A stretch of DNA of 64,000 nucleotides from Palsa-343 sp036269135 (lineage in GTDB: Bacteria; Acidobacteriota; Terriglobia; Terriglobales; Acidobacteriaceae). Shown here piece after piece: positions 37,234 through 45,206 of the stretch. The stretch's first letter is position 1, and every line of letters begins with the position of its first letter. A model generated the notes under the pieces. It did no database searches and was not told the DNA's origin. It saw nothing but the letters and a program-made list of their open reading frames with translations. The DNA is taken from contig DATASQ010000030.1 in assembly GCA_036269135.1 (NCBI GenBank), positions 1-64,000 of the forward strand. Reading direction: 5' to 3'. Made by a program: the position numbers and the translations under genes.

Positions 37234-38271
37234 ATGGCAACCATCTGGTTCTGGCTGGTGGCGCTCATGCTCACCGTTTACGTGGTTCTTGACGGATTCG
37301 ATCTCGGCGTTGGCGCCCTTCATTTCATCGTGGGCCGCTCTCGACCGGAGCGGAACACGCTGCTGCGAACGATTGGACCGGTGTGGGATGGCAACGAGGT
37401 CTGGCTGATTGCCGCTGGCGGGACTCTGTATTTTGCCTTCCCGCTGCTCTATGCCGCGGCCTTCAGCGGTTTCTATCTCCCCCTGATGATCGTTCTCTGG
37501 CTGCTGATCCTGCGTGGGATTGGCATTGAGCTTCGCGAGCATTTCGAAAGCGACCTGTGGCAGGATTTCTTTGACGGGTTGTTTTTCATCGGCAGCGGGT
37601 TGCTGGCCTTTTTTCTCGGCGTCGCCCTGGCCAATGTGATCCGAGGCGTCCCCATCGGTCCCGATCTCTCCTTCTTTCTGCCCCTCTGGACGAACTTCCG
37701 CACCGGCGCTCACCCCGGGATTCTGGATTGGTACACGGTTCTTGGGGGACTGCTGGCCCTGGTGGCTCTCGCCGAGCACGGAGCTCTCTACCTTCTCATG
37801 AAAACGGATGGCTTGCTGCGGCAGCGCGTGCGCAGGGTTGCGCAGCGACTGTCCGGACCGCTCGCCGGGCTGACAGCGGCGAGTCTCCTGGCGACGATCT
37901 GGATCCGTCCCGAGTCGGTCGCGAACTATCTGCGCCATCCCATCGGCTTTGTCTTTCCCGCGGGAGTTACTGCCGCGTTGATCCTGATGCGGCTGTTCAT
38001 GCGCCGGGGAAACGATGCGATGATCTTCGCTGCCAGTACAGCCTATCTGGCGGCCATGCTGCTGGGAGCCGCCTTTGGCCTCGATCCGGTGCTCATGCCC
38101 TCGACACTCAATGCCGCGCAGGACATCACCATCGCGAACGCGCAGGCCGCGCCCTATGGACTTACTGTGGGGCTCGTCTGGTGGGGATTTGGAATCGCCA
38201 TGGCCGTCGCGTACTTTCTGTTTGTCTACCGCATGTTCCGAGGGCGCGTGCAGGCCAGCCCATCCCACTAA
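37234..38271 (+). CDS. cydB: Cytochrome bd ubiquinol oxidase subunit II
   Basis: A 345-residue membrane protein with the subunit II signature near the start (VLDGFDLGVGALHF, then GPVWDGNEVWL). It pairs with CydA to form the oxidase. I choose the ATG at 37234, which has GGAGG 8 bases upstream and gives the usual MATIWFW opening. An ATG at 37213 overlaps the cydA stop as ATGA and would add seven residues; either way the two genes are translationally linked. Confidence 0.94.
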   Translation: MATIWFWLVALMLTVYVVLDGFDLGVGALHFIVGRSRPERNTLLRTIGPVWDGNEVWLIAAGGTLYFAFPLLYAAAFSGFYLPLMIVLWLLILRGIGIELREHFESDLWQDFFDGLFFIGSGLLAFFLGVALANVIRGVPIGPDLSFFLPLWTNFRTGAHPGILDWYTVLGGLLALVALAEHGALYLLMKTDGLLRQRVRRVAQRLSGPLAGLTAASLLATIWIRPESVANYLRHPIGFVFPAGVTAALILMRLFMRRGNDAMIFAASTAYLAAMLLGAAFGLDPVLMPSTLNAAQDITIANAQAAPYGLTVGLVWWGFGIAMAVAYFLFVYRMFRGRVQASPSH

Positions 38272-38503
38272 CGGAACACGCGCCCGGCCCGAATCGCTCT
38301 GCGCGTAACCCCTCAGGCGTTTCCGCTTCGGACCCGGGCGGCGATGTGAACCTTCACTGTTTCCTGTAAGAGTATCGGCGCGGCGGCTTGCCCGATCGCT
38401 GCAGTGCCGCCGAACCTGCCAATACCGCTTTGTCTCCAAATCGTTCTGACGCTTGGATTCGCCGCTTCCGCAGGGACTGTCCGGGACCGCTCGATGTTGC
38501 CGC

Positions 38504-38983
38504 TCAAAGCCCCAGGGCGCTCAACCCGGGGTGATCATCGGGGCGCCGTCCCAGCGGCCAGTGGAACAGCCGTTCTTCCGGCGTGATCCGCATGTCGTTG
38601 ATCGATGCATATCGGAATTGATTGATTCCCTCCGCGTTGAAGTCCCAGTTTTCATTGCCGTAGGCGCGGTACCACTGACCGGAACCGTTTTGAAACTCAT
38701 AGGCGAAGCGAACTGCGATTCGGTTATCGGTGAACGCCCACAATTCTTTGATCAACCGATAATCAAGCTCCTGGCTCCATTTGCGACTCAGGAACTCGAT
38801 GATCTGTTGTCTCCCGGTTGGGAACTCAGCCCGATTGCGCCAGTGGCAATCGACCGTATATCCGAGCGCAGCCTTCTGAGGGTCGCGCGTATTCCAGCTG
38901 TCCTCGGCCTTACGAACCTTTGCTATGGCTGTTTCACGGGTGAACGGTGGCACCAGGGGTGATGGCGTCTTCTCAGCGGTCAT
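38504..38983 (-). CDS. DUF1348 / NTF2-like protein
   Basis: A 159-residue cytosolic protein of the nuclear-transport-factor-2-like superfamily (DUF1348 type). Motifs seen are KAEDSWNTRDPQKAALGYT, WRNRAEFPTGRQQI and VRFAYEFQNGSGQWYRAYGN. The fold is a small cone-shaped barrel with a pocket; no enzymatic role is established for this subgroup. The start at 38983 has GGAGAAAC upstream. It converges with cydB. Confidence 0.85.
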   Translation of the reverse strand: MTAEKTPSPLVPPFTRETAIAKVRKAEDSWNTRDPQKAALGYTVDCHWRNRAEFPTGRQQIIEFLSRKWSQELDYRLIKELWAFTDNRIAVRFAYEFQNGSGQWYRAYGNENWDFNAEGINQFRYASINDMRITPEERLFHWPLGRRPDDHPGLSALGL

Positions 38984-39029
38984 AGTGTGTTTCTCCTGTC
39001 GGGCTCCTGGCTCCTGAAAAGCCAGTGCT

Positions 39030-39482
39030 TCAGGTCTGTGTGGAGCACTTCGAGGACCAGGACAGGAAGAGACGGTCGGGCGTGAGAACAACCTGCATTG
39101 CACCATGAAGCGAGACGAACTCCTCGAGCCTGAAGAGCTGGTTGCCGGCGCGGATCGTCGGGACTGCTCGCGGCGGATCGACACCCGATGACGACGCTTC
39201 GTCAGACTGGCCGGGCGCGCTGGAGCTTTGTGCAGACAAGTGCCGAACTGTTGCACTTAGGTGTGGACCTCTGGTTGCAGGCAGTGACCGTGGAGGCTGC
39301 CTGTATGAAGCACGAGCGCCACGCGTCGAACAGAGCTGCCCGGTTCCTTCATATTCCGGTGCCGGAAGGACCGCCATGGCGAGGAGGCCAGCCACGAGGG
39401 TGGCCGGTGGGGCTTGCACCAGAGTGACCGGACCTGCCAGCACAAGACGGCCAAGATGGTGCTCACCATACCGAGCTGTCAA
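39030..39482 (-). CDS. Hypothetical protein, doubtful
   Basis: A 150-residue frame directly upstream of the DUF1348 gene. The last 50 residues (TIRAGNQLFRLEEFVSLHGA and following) have GC-rich third positions like real genes here, and the N-terminal part has a hydrophobic stretch (LVAGLLAMAVLPAP). The middle has poor codon bias, and I see no ribosome site. It may be a real secreted protein, or a remnant. No family recognised. Confidence 0.25.
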   Translation of the reverse strand: MTARYGEHHLGRLVLAGPVTLVQAPPATLVAGLLAMAVLPAPEYEGTGQLCSTRGARASYRQPPRSLPATRGPHLSATVRHLSAQSSSAPGQSDEASSSGVDPPRAVPTIRAGNQLFRLEEFVSLHGAMQVVLTPDRLFLSWSSKCSTQT

Positions 39483-39577
39483 TCCAGCGCGATTGGTAAA
39501 AATCTACGACAAGCCGAGAGCGAAAGATGTCGAGACGAATGGCAATTCGTACAATACGACCGAATAACGAGGGCCGG

Positions 39578-40204
39578 ATGGAGAAGTCCTCGCGCGAGGA
39601 AGAGCGGGACCTGATTTCTCAGGCGCAAGGAGGGTCGAGAGCTGCCTTCGATCACCTGATGAATCTCTACCAGAACAGAATCTTTCGCACTGCAAAAAGG
39701 CTCACCGGCAACCCGGAGGACGCGAGAGATGTGCTGCAGAAGGCGTTCATGAAGGCTTTCGTCCACCTGCCGGAATTCAGAGGCGAGTCGCAGTTCTATA
39801 CCTGGCTGACCACAATCACCCTCAATGAGGCACGAATGACGATGCGTCGCCGCCGTGCACGGGAGATTCCTCTCGAGGAGCCTCGAGGAAGTTCTGATTA
39901 CAACGCATCCTGGGAACCATCCGACCCCCGCCTTACTCCAGAGGAACAGTGTCTCAGCAGCCAACTGTGCCAGATTCTCTCCAGACATCTCACCGCAATG
40001 CCGCAGGGCATTCAGAAGATCATTCATCTCCGCTACTATCAGGAACTGACCATCACGGAAATCGCACTCCTTATTGGTATCTCGAATACAGCTGCCAAAT
40101 CGCAACTCTATCGAGGGATGCTCCTGCTTCGTAAGTCATTCCAGCGGCAGTTGGGTGCGGCGACCGCACCCCGGAACAGCAGACGCCTGTCACCGGAAAA
40201 TTGA
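39578..40204 (+). CDS. ECF-type RNA polymerase sigma factor
   Basis: About 208 residues. Region 2 spans LMNLYQNRIFRTAKRLTGN through DVLQKAFMKAF, with the promoter-melting segment FRGESQFYTWLTTITLNEAR. Region 4 carries the HTH LTITEIALLIGISNTAAKSQ. ECF factors steer polymerase to stress or envelope genes. The usual anti-sigma gene is not obvious; the next gene encodes a one-helix membrane protein with no zinc motif. The start is uncertain: an ATG at 39527 is also in frame, and I prefer 39578 on weak grounds (GAGGG upstream). Confidence 0.88.
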   Translation: MEKSSREEERDLISQAQGGSRAAFDHLMNLYQNRIFRTAKRLTGNPEDARDVLQKAFMKAFVHLPEFRGESQFYTWLTTITLNEARMTMRRRRAREIPLEEPRGSSDYNASWEPSDPRLTPEEQCLSSQLCQILSRHLTAMPQGIQKIIHLRYYQELTITEIALLIGISNTAAKSQLYRGMLLLRKSFQRQLGAATAPRNSRRLSPEN

Positions 40205-40216
40205 AAGGGATAAGTC

Positions 40217-40462
40217 ATGGATCTCAAGGCTTTCGAGCACGATTTGGCATCTGACGCAGAACATCCTTGCGCGGATGCCCGGAATCTTTTCACGACGTTT
40301 GTACCCGATGCGAGGGCGGAAGCCGAACATCGGGTCGATTCGACTCAACGTGAGTCAATGATCGAGCGGCATCTCGGATTCCTGCTCGCCGTTATGGCGA
40401 TCTTCATGATTATCTACTTTGGTGGGATCGTGTTCATCCTGCGTCTGCCCGCGCAGCGTTAG
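40217..40462 (+). CDS. Small single-pass membrane protein
   Basis: An 81-residue protein with a charged N-half and one membrane helix near the C-terminus (FLLAVMAIFMIIYFGGIVFIL, about 55-75). It starts 12 bases after the ECF sigma stop with an AAAGGGA ribosome site, so the two are co-transcribed. It could hold the sigma factor at the membrane, but no anti-sigma motif is visible. Family unknown. Confidence 0.65.
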   Translation: MDLKAFEHDLASDAEHPCADARNLFTTFVPDARAEAEHRVDSTQRESMIERHLGFLLAVMAIFMIIYFGGIVFILRLPAQR

Positions 40463-40561
40463 GGTCCGCCGGGCGAAGGGCTGTGGGCTATCGGGGGCTG
40501 CGGAGAACCAGGAGAGTGGCTTGCTTATGGTGAGAAAAGCGCCACATGCCGGGCCGGGGGG

Positions 40562-41302
40562 ATGATGAAGACCATCGAATGCACGATCCCGGATGCTCTG
40601 GCAATAGAGTTATATCGCGTTCTCAATCGCCACCGCCTGACTCTGAATGAGCTCGTCGCAAATGCCCTTTCTGCATATCTGCGTCCGCCCGGTCACACTC
40701 TGTTTCAAGTATCCGCCTCAGGCGTCCCGATGGCCGGTACCGGTCAGGGTGCGGTGTCTATCCACGAACTTCTGCGCCACGGAGACTTTGGCCTTGGGAC
40801 GTTCCCGGAGCCTGGAGGTGAAGTTATCGTCCTCGATGGCGCGGCTTATCGGGTCCGCAGCGACGGTACCGCGCAGCCCGTTGAAAACGACTTTCTCATT
40901 CCTTTTGCCGCTGTCCTGCCCTTCCGTCCGGAAAAGACCACCTCTATCACTAATTCCTGCTCACTTCGCGATCTGCAGATCATTTGCGACGGCCATCGTC
41001 AATCGACCAATCTCTTCTATGCCTTTCGCGTCGATGGCCTTTTCACCGCAGTACGCACGGGAGCGATGCGATCCATTCCGGGGCATCCACCGCCGCCGGG
41101 AGCGGCGAGCCGTCAGGGCGCGTGTCATTTCCAGGACCTCTGCGGAACCGTTGTGGGCTTCTGGTCGCCCGATCATGCTGCTGCGCTGAATGTGCCTGGC
41201 TATCACTTTTATTTTATTTCGGAAGATCGTACGAAGGGGGGACGCCTGCTGGATTTCACAAGTTTCCAGCTGGAGTTCCAGGTCGACGCCGTCCCAGGCT
41301 AG
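40562..41302 (+). CDS. Ribbon-helix-helix / acetolactate-decarboxylase-like fusion with altered zinc site
   Basis: A 246-residue protein. Residues 2-40 look like a CopG-type ribbon-helix-helix (strand KTIECTIP, helices DALAIELYRVL and LTLNELVANALSAYL). Residues 47-235 match alpha-acetolactate decarboxylase (SIHELLRHGDFGLGTF, GEVIVLDGAAYRV, GTVVGFWSP, NVPGYHFYFI). In the enzyme, zinc is held by His-x-His-x10-His; here the same spacing gives His215, Tyr217 and Arg228, so two ligands are lost. The decarboxylase reaction is therefore doubtful. A ligand-sensing DNA-binding protein is a reasonable alternative (inference). It converges on a pyruvate decarboxylase gene 123 bases away. GGGGGG lies upstream of the start. 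Confidence 0.75.
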   Translation: MMKTIECTIPDALAIELYRVLNRHRLTLNELVANALSAYLRPPGHTLFQVSASGVPMAGTGQGAVSIHELLRHGDFGLGTFPEPGGEVIVLDGAAYRVRSDGTAQPVENDFLIPFAAVLPFRPEKTTSITNSCSLRDLQIICDGHRQSTNLFYAFRVDGLFTAVRTGAMRSIPGHPPPPGAASRQGACHFQDLCGTVVGFWSPDHAAALNVPGYHFYFISEDRTKGGRLLDFTSFQLEFQVDAVPG

Positions 41303-41425
41303 TCGATCGCCTGCCCAAGCCGGGTATTCTCCCGCGGGCCACTCTGCCTCCCGATCCGACGGCTTGTCCTCAGGCAAAGAGCTACGCGCCACCTTCGTTA
41401 CGTTCCCTGTGGCCTCAAGTTCGCA

Positions 41426-43156
41426 TCACTGCGGACGCGGAGGACGCGCATTCGCGGCTGCGACCCGACGTCCCCAGGAGATAAGATCCGGCGAACAGTC
41501 ATCGCGGCTGATCACGCACTCGATCAGCGTCGGGCCGTCGTGATTCGCCCTGGCTGTAGCAACGGCCCGGGCCAGCTCTCCGGCATTGGTTGCGCGGATC
41601 CCGCGGCCTTGTCCGTCCTCAGCGTTGAAGATGCCGATCAGGCCGGCATAGTCCCAGTTCTTAATGTTGTTGTACGGACCATCATGGATTTCGACCTCAA
41701 TCGTATAGCCGTGATTGTTGATGAGGAAGATGATCACTGGCAGCTTCCGCCGGATCATCTGGGATACTTCCTGTGCCGTTAGCTGGAACGATCCATCGCC
41801 GATCATGGCGATCACACGGCGTTGGGGCGCACCCACCGCATAGCCAAACGTCGCGGGCACCGACCACCCGATTGAGCCCCACTGCATCTCGATTTCAAAA
41901 CCGGCCCCGTCGGGAAGCGTCAGCTTCATGCCGTTGAACCATGAATCGCCGGTCTCCGCAATGATCGTGCTCGTCGCATCCACCAAAGTCTGAACCTGTC
42001 GGACAATCTCCACTCGCGTCAGCTTCGCTTCCGGTTGGGCAGCGCGGCTGGTTTCTGGTGCGCTGCGAATGCGCCCGTATTCAATCAGGCTGGCATCGCG
42101 CTTCTCCACCCTGCGAGCCACGCCGGCGAGAAAGTCCGCCAACCGCACACGAGCGAAGGCGTGGTCCTGATGCTGGACACGATCCGGGTCCGCGAGCAGG
42201 ACATTCGGTCCGCTGGGCATGGCCGTCCAGCCAACGGTGGAATAGTCGTTGAAGACGGCGCCCACGCAGAGAATACCGTCAGCCCAGTCAACCATCTCCC
42301 GGGCGCCGGGCGAGCTTACTTCCCCCCAGTAGATACCGGCGAACTGCGGATGGCTCTCCGGGAAAAATCCTTTGGCGGCAGCCATCACGGTCACCGCACA
42401 GCCAAGCGCTTCTGCCAGCGCAATTGCCTGTTTCTCCGCGCCGGCCGCCCGCACCTTGCTGCCGATCAGAAGTACAGGCTTCTTCTTACTGTTCAAAAAC
42501 CGGATTGCCGCGGCGACCGCCGTTTCCAGGGTCTCAGGGTCGCTCGGCTCCTGGTAGAGAATTGCGCTCACGGGTCCAGGGGCGGCGCAGGGTGCATCCG
42601 CAATGTTACACGCAATCTCGATATAGGCCGGTTTCTTCTCCCGAAGCGCGGATCGGATCGCCGCGTCGATCTGATAAGGTGCATCTTTCGGAGAAGTAAC
42701 TGCAACCGCGCAGCATGTGACCTTCCGTGCCATCTCCAGTTGGTAGGTGAAATCGTGGGTCGCCATCGTGTGATGGATCAGGTGTTCTGTCGCACGATCG
42801 TTAGTGTTGGGTGCGCCCGAGATCAAAATGACGGAAAGATTCTCTGCATAGGCGCCGGCGATCGCGTTGATCGCCGAAAGCCCGCCCACGCTGAAGGTCA
42901 CGACCGCGGCCGCCGCCCCGCAGGCCCGGGCATAGCCCTCCGCGCTAAATCCGCAATTCAGCTCGTTACAGCAATAGACCTGTTCGAGCTTCTGGTTGGT
43001 CAGCAGTTCATCCAGCAAAACCAGATTAAAATCGCCCGCTACCGCGAAATGATGCTTCAAGCCGATTTGAGAGAGCCGGGCCGCGAGGTAAGTACCTACC
43101 GTGTATCGCTTACCTTGCTGCTCCGTATCAGAGTTTCTGCCATGCCTGGCGTTCAT
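41426..43156 (-). CDS. pdc: Pyruvate decarboxylase (ThDP-dependent)
   Basis: A 576-residue enzyme that converts pyruvate to acetaldehyde and CO2. The sequence is close to the Zymomonas/plant type: Asp42 in AGDFN, Glu65 in CNELNCGFSAEGYARA, His128-His129, and the ThDP motif GDGSFQLTAQEVSQM through FLINNHGYTIEVEIHDGPYN. All catalytic residues I know of are present. Indolepyruvate or phenylpyruvate decarboxylases are close relatives, but the IHDGPYNNIKNWDY stretch favours true PDC. Such genes are uncommon in bacteria. No alcohol dehydrogenase gene is adjacent. Starts at 43156; the region upstream is empty for over 500 bases. Confidence 0.9.
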   Translation of the reverse strand: MNARHGRNSDTEQQGKRYTVGTYLAARLSQIGLKHHFAVAGDFNLVLLDELLTNQKLEQVYCCNELNCGFSAEGYARACGAAAAVVTFSVGGLSAINAIAGAYAENLSVILISGAPNTNDRATEHLIHHTMATHDFTYQLEMARKVTCCAVAVTSPKDAPYQIDAAIRSALREKKPAYIEIACNIADAPCAAPGPVSAILYQEPSDPETLETAVAAAIRFLNSKKKPVLLIGSKVRAAGAEKQAIALAEALGCAVTVMAAAKGFFPESHPQFAGIYWGEVSSPGAREMVDWADGILCVGAVFNDYSTVGWTAMPSGPNVLLADPDRVQHQDHAFARVRLADFLAGVARRVEKRDASLIEYGRIRSAPETSRAAQPEAKLTRVEIVRQVQTLVDATSTIIAETGDSWFNGMKLTLPDGAGFEIEMQWGSIGWSVPATFGYAVGAPQRRVIAMIGDGSFQLTAQEVSQMIRRKLPVIIFLINNHGYTIEVEIHDGPYNNIKNWDYAGLIGIFNAEDGQGRGIRATNAGELARAVATARANHDGPTLIECVISRDDCSPDLISWGRRVAAANARPPRPQ

Positions 43157-43702
43157 AGGCCCTTTCTGCGCGTGGCCCGCTTAACAGGTCAGGCGGCTCT
43201 GGGCTCGACGCCCACGCATCCAGCAGCAATCGCATATCCAAAAATGACTGGCTGCGACAGGCCGATCCAGATCAGATCCTGCCGCGTGTTGTTACCAGGG
43301 GATCCATCGTGAATGCGCATCGGCGTGTCGACCGATCGACAATCGATGCCGACGGCGGGTCAATGCGGTGAGCTTTGGAACTGGCACGCCGGGGGAGATT
43401 AGCGGAAGGACGAATCGGCAGGGCGACGTCGAGGAGACCTCTTTGCACAATCATGGAGAGCATGTCCGGGAAACGGGAAGATGACGATTACGACTCGGAA
43501 CGGATTTGGCAATGAGCGTGCAATCAGCAGCCATAGGAATCAGGGATCGATTCGGCGATGGCGCGGGCAACGGAGAACGAAAGGGCGTAGCCACGAGTGC
43601 AGAATACGTGAACTTCATTCCTGCACTTGCCCCGGGGCGTTGCCGTAGCGGAACGCAGCCCGCGTGACTCTCACTCAAACTGACGTTGAAAGGAAAACCG
43701 CG
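43157..43702. promoter_or_regulatory. Divergent intergenic region between pdc and dps
   Basis: About 550 bases with no supported gene. It should hold both promoters. The AAAGGA ribosome site of dps is at its right end. No clear operator seen. Confidence 0.45.
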
Positions 43703-44218
43703 ATGGTTATCAGAAGCGAGCTGATCGTCCGCGAGAAAGCTCCCCTTACTACTCCCTCCGACATTGATCCAGCGGCAGCGGAAGACATCAGTGGCGCTCT
43801 GAATGCTCTTCTCGCTGATGTATTCGCGCTCTATCTCAAGACCAAGAACTTCCACTGGCATATGAGCGGCCGGCACTTCCGTGATTATCACCTGCTCCTT
43901 GACGACCACGGAGACCAGATTTTCGCCATGACCGATGCCATTGCGGAGCGGGTCCGTAAGCTCGGGGGCACCACACTGCGCTCCATCGGCCACATCGCGC
44001 GCCTGCAGCGTATCGCCGACAACGACGCGGATTACGTAACCGCTGCCGATATGCTCAGCGAATTACGCGAAGATGAGAAGAGTCTTGTCCTGAGGATGCG
44101 GGCTGTGCATGTGCTGTGCGACGACACTGGAGACGTGGCGACCGCCAGCCTGCTGGAGAACTGGATCGATCAGACACAGCGCCGGAGCTGGTTCCTGTTT
44201 GAGGCTACGCGCTCTTAG
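43703..44218 (+). CDS. dps: Dps-family ferritin-like DNA-protection protein
   Basis: A 171-residue four-helix protein with the Dps ferroxidase signature KTKNFHWHMSGRHFRDYHLLLDDH (the two His plus the Asp/Glu at the dimer interface). Dps dodecamers oxidise Fe(II) with peroxide and store the iron, protecting DNA. I take the ATG at 43703, preceded by AAAGGA about 9 bases upstream; an ATG 39 bases earlier has no ribosome site. It is a lone gene. Confidence 0.9.
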   Translation: MVIRSELIVREKAPLTTPSDIDPAAAEDISGALNALLADVFALYLKTKNFHWHMSGRHFRDYHLLLDDHGDQIFAMTDAIAERVRKLGGTTLRSIGHIARLQRIADNDADYVTAADMLSELREDEKSLVLRMRAVHVLCDDTGDVATASLLENWIDQTQRRSWFLFEATRS

Positions 44219-44275
44219 CGGCGCTCTCTGCGGGCGTGTGTCAGCAATCTCTGTGGAGCCTCAGGGAAAATCTGA

Positions 44276-44932
44276 TCAATGGGGCCGGGATCGAGCTCGA
44301 TTGGATTGCGGGCCTCTGCCTTTCAATCCGTGAAACAGCGCCGAAACCATGGTATCGACAGCGTCCCCGTCCAGGGGAGCGTGGCGAATCAACATGCGGT
44401 AGAAGCCGGGGCCATAAATCATATCCAGAACGATCTCCCGATCCAGACCACGCCTGATCTGCCCCCGCTCCACAGCACGATCGAAGATCACGCCGATCAA
44501 TTCTCTCCTGGGCTTTATGAAACAATCGCGAAACAAAGAGGCGAATTCCTCGTCGATCTGACCTTCCGCCAGAAAATGGCGGAGGACTTTTCCCGCCGGG
44601 GTTTCGAAGAACGCAAATAAAGCGCGGAGTTGCTCTTTGAAGTCCCGCTCAGCCGATCCGGTGTCGCGGATGGTCACCATCTGTGCGAGCTTTCGGGAAA
44701 ACGCGTCGAGAGCCACGTAGGCCTTGCTCGGCCACCACTTATAAATCGTCGCTTTGCCGACTCCGGCCTTTCGGGCGATCTCTTCAATGGAGATGTCACG
44801 AAGCGCCTTGTCTTTGAGCAATTCAATAACGGCGCACAGAATGGCCTCTTCCGATTCTCCGCTCCGTTGCCGTCCGCGATGCCTGTCCCGGGAGGGTTCC
44901 GATCCCTCGGATTGCCTCCGGTCCGGCTTCAT
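44276..44932 (-). CDS. TetR-family repressor of the RND pump
   Basis: A 218-residue TetR protein. The HTH is IEEIARKAGVGKATIYKWWPSK (about 60-80), and the C-terminal ligand domain is of the TetR_C_11-like type (LRHFLAEGQIDEEFASLFRD). It is divergent from a three-gene RND pump with a 274-base intergenic region, so it most likely represses the pump until a substrate binds. The frame extends further upstream, but the ATG at 44932 gives a normal TetR length; the first 40 residues are a basic, flexible tail. Confidence 0.87.
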   Translation of the reverse strand: MKPDRRQSEGSEPSRDRHRGRQRSGESEEAILCAVIELLKDKALRDISIEEIARKAGVGKATIYKWWPSKAYVALDAFSRKLAQMVTIRDTGSAERDFKEQLRALFAFFETPAGKVLRHFLAEGQIDEEFASLFRDCFIKPRRELIGVIFDRAVERGQIRRGLDREIVLDMIYGPGFYRMLIRHAPLDGDAVDTMVSALFHGLKGRGPQSNRARSRPH

Positions 44933-45135
44933 GATGTCGTGACCGGCCGCCGGTCTCCGGGTCGCTTCGCCCCGAGACGCCCCCTGCCGGTTTCGCGAAA
45001 ACCGATTTGCTGTCAATTCGATACGTATCCCGCCTAACAGCATATTCGATTTGCCGTGGCCGGAACGATTCGCGTGGCCGCGCAGGATTTTGAAACTTCG
45101 CGTCGGCAGCCGAATCGAACCTTCAGTCATTCCTG

Positions 45136-45157
45136 TACGGTCCGTATAGGAATACGG
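45136..45157. promoter_or_regulatory. Overlapping palindromes, candidate TetR operator
   Basis: TACGG-T-CCGTA (45136-45146) and CCGTAT-AGGA-ATACGG (45142-45157) share one arm. Together they give three alternating CCGTA/TACGG half-sites about 50 bases before the RND gene, between it and the divergent tetR. This is a plausible site for one or two TetR dimers. Confidence 0.55.
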
Positions 45158-45206
45158 CCTCAAGCGATAACGCCGGCGCCCGGGACGACAATCGGGGAGA
45201 AACTCA

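Noticed and set aside
36955..38439. Minus-strand frame of 494 codons
   Set aside because: Antisense shadow of cydA/cydB with low-complexity charged sequence.
42035..43312. Long plus-strand frame of 425 codons
   Set aside because: Antisense to the pyruvate decarboxylase gene, arginine-rich and without domain features.
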